From the NCBI GenBank assembly GCA_022495005.1, contig JAGYXB010001748.1:1116001-1180000 (forward strand): a stretch of 64,000 bases of DNA. The letters are read 5' to 3'. This document shows positions 1-64,000 of the stretch, in pieces (position 1 is the stretch's first letter; each line of letters starts with the position of its first letter). The notes under the pieces were generated by a model. The model was not told where the DNA came from, ran no database searches, and saw nothing but the letters and a program-made list of their open reading frames with translations. This stretch comes from Rhyacophila brunnea. Taxonomy: Eukaryota > Arthropoda > Insecta > Trichoptera > Rhyacophilidae. Both the position numbers and the translations under genes were made by a program.

Positions 1-398
1 ATTCTTGTGTAGTGACGTCACTTGGCCTTCCACAACGGTCATCATCTTCTAATGACACTCCACCTTGTTTCAATAAACGTGACCGTTTTTAAATCATGTT
101 TTTACCACAACAAAGAGTGCTATAAACCAATTTCATTCACTTTTGGATAGTTTCCACACTTTTTCCATATTTTTTGAGGAATTTAATTACTGCACAGAGC
201 TTAATAATATTTGACAATTTTTTAAATTATCATAGACTTGCATTTGTTCTTTTGAATATTGGAAGCGATTTAATAGAACAATCAACTTGAAATTGCACAA
301 GTATACCTAAAAAGGAAAACCTAAAAATAAAAAAAATATTTTAAACCCAATACTTGCTACTTTCACCACCATTCTGCGAACTTATGGAATTGCCCTCG
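1..398 (-). mobile_element. Mariner element, 5' part, cut by window edge
   Basis: This is the reverse complement of the first about 390 bp of the mariner at 28029-29334, with many small differences. Its terminal repeat ends ...TTGCCCTCG, followed by a TA at 399-400. Only the N-terminal, helix-turn-helix part of the transposase would lie here; the rest is outside the window. Confidence 0.85.
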
Positions 399-2377
399 TA
401 TAAAAAGTCTCGCAAATAACATGGAACAAAAAATAGTGTGTTTGTATATTTCCTTTCATTTTTTTTATATAGGTATTCAATAAACAATATAGTTACCAAT
501 GTACCTAATTGTTTTTTTTATGTTCAATAAATATGATTTAAATTATATCATGAGTACACCTAAAAAAGAATGGCACGCTCTACAAAAACGGCTTATTTTG
601 GCACACCGTCAAATCCTATTTGCCATACCTGCCTAAGGACTGATATATTATATCGACTCTGCAGTACCTTGAATCTTCACAGTGATCGAGTGGTTTTGTT
701 TTGTTTTCTTGCCTCTTTCAAATTAAGATGCTCCAAAATCCATGACTATTGTATCTGGACGACTGCTTATTTTTATTGTATTTTTCTTTTCTTGCATTGC
801 CTGTCTTATCTACGTATATTATACTTTTTTATTTATTTTTTTTCCTCTTTTTAATAACTCTTCAATCATATTCATTACAGCTATACATAATATTTGATAT
901 AATTTAATTTGATTTATTATGCTATACGTAATATTATGTCATACATAAAAAAGGCGTGCGTTAATCATTTTTCAAGTTTATTATTAAAATAATCATCAGT
1001 TAATTTACAAATATGGAAAAACACAAAATATCAGTAGATTCCTTGAATTTCGAAAAAAAAATCAAAAATTCCGTATATTGGCAAAAAATATCAGTAGATC
1101 CGCTGAAATTTCAATAGACATGGCAACGCTGCTCCTGCCTGTCAATATGAAGTCAAACATGTTTGAATTTGTTGCAGCCGCTGCAGCATATAAAACCATT
1201 CCAGGTTTTTGCGGAACACCTACCTATTCACGCTCAGCTACACTATTGTTCCGCAGAACATAGTTTAGGAAAACTTACAGTCCAGAGTGCTGAAATATTT
1301 ACAGAAGATTCCTTAGCTAAAACGCAAATCAGCAAAAGAAAAATGAAATAAATTTATGGTTTAATTCACGAGATAAACATTTTAAGTTTCCCATACATTA
1401 ACAAAATTTGAATTTAGTCATTTTCTTTATTTTATATTCCTTAAATAATTGGTAACCTTGGTAACAGAACAACAAAATTGTCTGAAAAGATTATCAGACA
1501 TTAAAAATTATCGATTTGAATTCAGATTTCATTGATAATTTTTACAATAAGTAATAATGGATGGTAATATTCTCAAAATTACATGAACCTATCTCATTCG
1601 AAGAAGAGATATTGTGTGAGGACTGTGCGGAGGTGAAAACATGTGTGCGGACACATTATGGCAGGTGTGCGCACGCACACCTTACAGGGAACATTGCTCT
1701 GAGGTTTTCCGTTTAAAGTGTGCATCATTAACGTTATATCATTTTGCGCAGAGCCTTTTTAATGTTTTAATACAATCCCAAATTATTGTCTTTGTGTTAT
1801 GTAAAATAATTAAAAAGGGATAGTGAGTTTGGGTGAAGAAGTGGCCAGATATGGTGGCAAATAGATTTGGTGGTCATGTTAGGACTGTCAATGTAACTTA
1901 TGCAAGTAGTATTACGAATCTGGATGTTACCCCGACATCAAGAAAAACTATCATACGGTATCCATTTGTCCAAATCGTTCCAAATGATGAGAGCGATGTT
2001 AAGGTGTACTAAAAATAAAACTCGCTCTTAGGGGCCGGATAATGTCCCTATATTTTTAAGGGGTGTATTCACTTTGTCAAAAAATGCTAACTTTCATATT
2101 ATATATTTTATTTTACAATGGAGATGTCAATGATTACTCCAATCAAAAAAAATCAAAAATAATTTTTATTTAATTGACAACTCGGCATTACTTATTAATT
2201 TGAATAATAATTATGTAAATTATTCATTTTGAAATTAAAACACGTCTAGTGAAATAACTTTTATAGATCAGTCTATCAATACTTATCGTACTGCTTGATA
2301 TAATAATAATTGTTGACTGCTATAAAACACTAGCTTCTTTGGTTTTGTAGTGCTGGTCCCGACTAAATGTCTGCTTA
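399..2377. other. Intergenic AT-rich region, no gene seen
   Basis: Downstream of Klp10A. Only short chance open frames are present. A near-palindrome AGGTGTGCGCACGCACACCT lies near 1664. The string CGCTCTTAGGGG at about 2025 recurs at the edge of the hairpin at 2378-2520. No other structure recognised. Confidence 0.5.
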
Positions 2378-2520
2378 GAGCGAAGCCACGGGCGCTGCGT
2401 CGCGAGACCGCTGTATTCCGACTGCGAGCGGAAGTGAGGACGCACCGCTGTTGCGTACTCACTCCCACTCGCAGTCCGAATACAGCGGTCTCGCGACGCA
2501 GCGCCTGAGTGGCTTCGCTC
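2378..2520. mobile_element. GC-rich hairpin MITE (PIF/Harbinger-like, TTA flanks)
   Basis: Two arms of roughly 60-70 bp, starting GAGCGAAGCCAC and running through GCGCTGCGTCGCGAGACCGC, are nearly perfect inverse copies around a short loop. The element is flanked by TTA on both sides (2375-2377, 2521-2523), a 3-bp duplication typical of PIF/Harbinger elements. It is far richer in G+C than its surroundings. The superfamily call is inference from the flanks. Confidence 0.6.
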
Positions 2521-2523
2521 TTA

Positions 2524-3376
2524 GGGGTTAAATAAATGAAGAAAGGCAGCACGATAAATAATATTCCTGATTACCTATGTAAGTTTAAAGTAGAGTGGAG
2601 AGTGGTTAAGAAAGTAAAATAAAACATTTATCTATTGTTTATTAATGTTATGTTATTAAATAATAGTTATAATGAAGCAATTTTAATTGTAGTTACATGT
2701 TACACAAAACATTACATAACAATTTGAAATAAAATGTGTTTTAAGTATAAAAATAAATATTAAGGCGAATCAGAGCACAGGTGAAACAATACCTCACTAC
2801 CGTCATATATTATAATAATATTTGTCAGTAAAGGATTCAATAAACTTCATGATTCAGTACGAACTCCTCTAACTCTTAAAATACTAGGCACTGAGTATAG
2901 CTTCCTACCCGTCAAAATTATTTTTTTTGATTGTACTAGAATATAATATGCACGGATACGTTAGGCTTGAGAAAATTTTGATTTCCATAAATGTCTATGA
3001 AATAAGACAATCTTTTTAACTCTATATAATATAGTATAATGCACTGGAGTGTCAATATTTATTCAACAGCATTGAAGCATTCCGATATTGAAGCATTCCG
3101 ATATAGAGCATGCCGAAGGAGAGAACAATAAAACGCACACTAAAAAGCTTCTTCCTATACACACCCGGTACAAGGAACGTACGAATGTGTGTATTTTATT
3201 GGACTACTAAAATACTCGCAGGATTATTTGTAGATCGATTCCAAAATAAATTCAAGCACGTCATTAAAATTGATCGCAGTATCACAAATAATATTCAGCG
3301 GTTAAATTCGTTTTCCTCTAAAAGAAATATTCAACCGATGAGAGAAAAATAACCGATCGACGTGCACTTTAAAGCT
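2524..3376. other. Downstream flank with 16-bp tandem duplication
   Basis: AT-rich with no recognisable gene. At 3072-3103 the unit TTGAAGCATTCCGATA is repeated twice exactly. An 80-codon plus-strand open frame just after it has no recognised features and is probably chance. Confidence 0.5.
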
Positions 3377-3382
3377 TTTATT
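3377..3382 (-). terminator. Klp10A polyadenylation signal AATAAA
   Basis: The first AATAAA hexamer (minus strand) downstream of the stop, about 305 bp after it. It implies a 3' UTR of about 0.3 kb. No earlier canonical hexamer is seen between it and the stop codon. Confidence 0.55.
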
Positions 3383-3686
3383 GTGGGATAAATGCTAAAA
3401 ATGCATATAAAAATTTGATTCGAAATAAAGGCATAAAAATATACAGTCGTATTAATTGTTAAAAAAATGATCAAATGCAAATCAGTCGTGTCAGTAAGAA
3501 TGGTTGAAATAGCTAAAAATAATTAAAATTCCACAACTTACATTCAAAATAGAAAATTGTATGTTTAGAGTTATTAATTCATTTTAATTGCAGTATTAAC
3601 ATTACTCCATGATTGACCTTTCGACTTGTACCATTACGAGCTCACTGTCAATTAATTTCTCTCTACAGACGATTTAATGTTGAATG

Positions 3687-63622
<59,936 letters not shown>

Positions 63623-64000
63623 TTTTATCACAAATAAAGCACTTATAAGAAAACTAAACACTTGGGTTCTTCAAACATTTGCCCGTGTAAGGAGTTAACA
63701 CAATTTCACTTATCCGTTAAAACGATATTTTTAAGAAACCGGCCGAAACTGCTGCCAAAAATTCAACACGCAAAATGACAGTTGAACTCTGCCATTAGCA
63801 TCTTACTTCAGAGTACTGACTAGAACGGGTTTAAAAATTACATAGTTTTACTACTAAAGTCAAAATTGCACCTTAAATTTTTTAAGTTTTTTATATTTTA
63901 TATCTCCATAGGTATTATTATTTACGTTTGATTTCAAAAACCATTTCACTTGTTTTATATGGTCATAATAAATATCCGAAAATATTCTTTAGCGCTCGTC
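63623..64000 (-). promoter_or_regulatory. Klp10A 5' UTR and proximal upstream region
   Basis: Lies directly upstream of the ATG in an insect gene expected to start close by. No clear TATA box or initiator could be assigned, and a non-coding first exon further upstream cannot be excluded. The last 9 bases match the end of a hairpin element described separately. Confidence 0.4.
63992..64000. mobile_element. Possible start of a third Harbinger-like hairpin, cut by window edge
   Basis: The window ends TTA|GCGCTCGTC. Both the TTA flank and the nine bases match the end of the hairpin at 46741. Too short for certainty. Confidence 0.35.

Overview
This is eukaryotic, AT-rich DNA from an insect, possibly a hemipteran, although the order cannot be fixed from the window alone. 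The only gene supported end to end is a kinesin-13 microtubule depolymerase, orthologous to Drosophila Klp10A and vertebrate KIF2. It lies on the minus strand and fills almost the whole window, from its ATG at 63622 to its stop codon at 3689-3687. I assembled it from 12 coding exons whose phases all match, giving 2,298 nt and 765 residues. Order along the protein: N-terminal localisation domain (exons 1-2), basic/Ser-rich linker (exons 3-4), neck and start of the motor (exon 5), the rest of the motor (exons 6-9), then an acidic linker and helical C-terminal tail (exons 10-12). Intron 1 is about 31 kb, intron 3 about 10 kb, and introns 2 and 11 about 5 kb each.

The rest of the window is intron and downstream flank, heavily colonised by transposable elements. 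Left to right: a mariner copy cut by the window edge (1-398); a GC-rich hairpin MITE (2378-2520); a non-LTR retrotransposon reverse-transcriptase remnant in intron 11, split by a hAT-type MITE (about 4515-6750); a pogo-like MITE (7724-8179); a tRNA-derived SINE (9235-9425); a 1.4-kb TTAA-flanked palindrome in intron 7 (11070-12460); a hAT MITE beside exon 6 (13197-13774); a LINE 3' remnant (about 16830-16995); a hAT MITE with a perfect 8-bp target duplication (25637-25850); and a full-length dead mariner in intron 2 (28029-29334).

Intron 1 (32449-63561) is the densest. It holds a pogo-like MITE, a LINE C-terminal remnant, two more 1.3-1.4-kb TTAA palindromes, a broken fourth copy with a hairpin nested in it, a Tc/mariner-superfamily DDE transposase pseudogene, several Harbinger-like hairpins, hAT MITEs, a hAT transposase remnant and a hAT element carrying a BED-like zinc-finger exon.

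The most unusual material is the set of long palindromic elements. Three near-full copies of one TTAA-flanked palindrome family are present. One abuts a different TTAA-flanked palindrome so that the two share a TTAA. A separate set of short hairpins, with 3-bp TWA-type flanks, has two members that share a 20-bp core but have quite different GC-rich stems. No tRNA or rRNA gene, CRISPR array or prokaryotic feature was seen.
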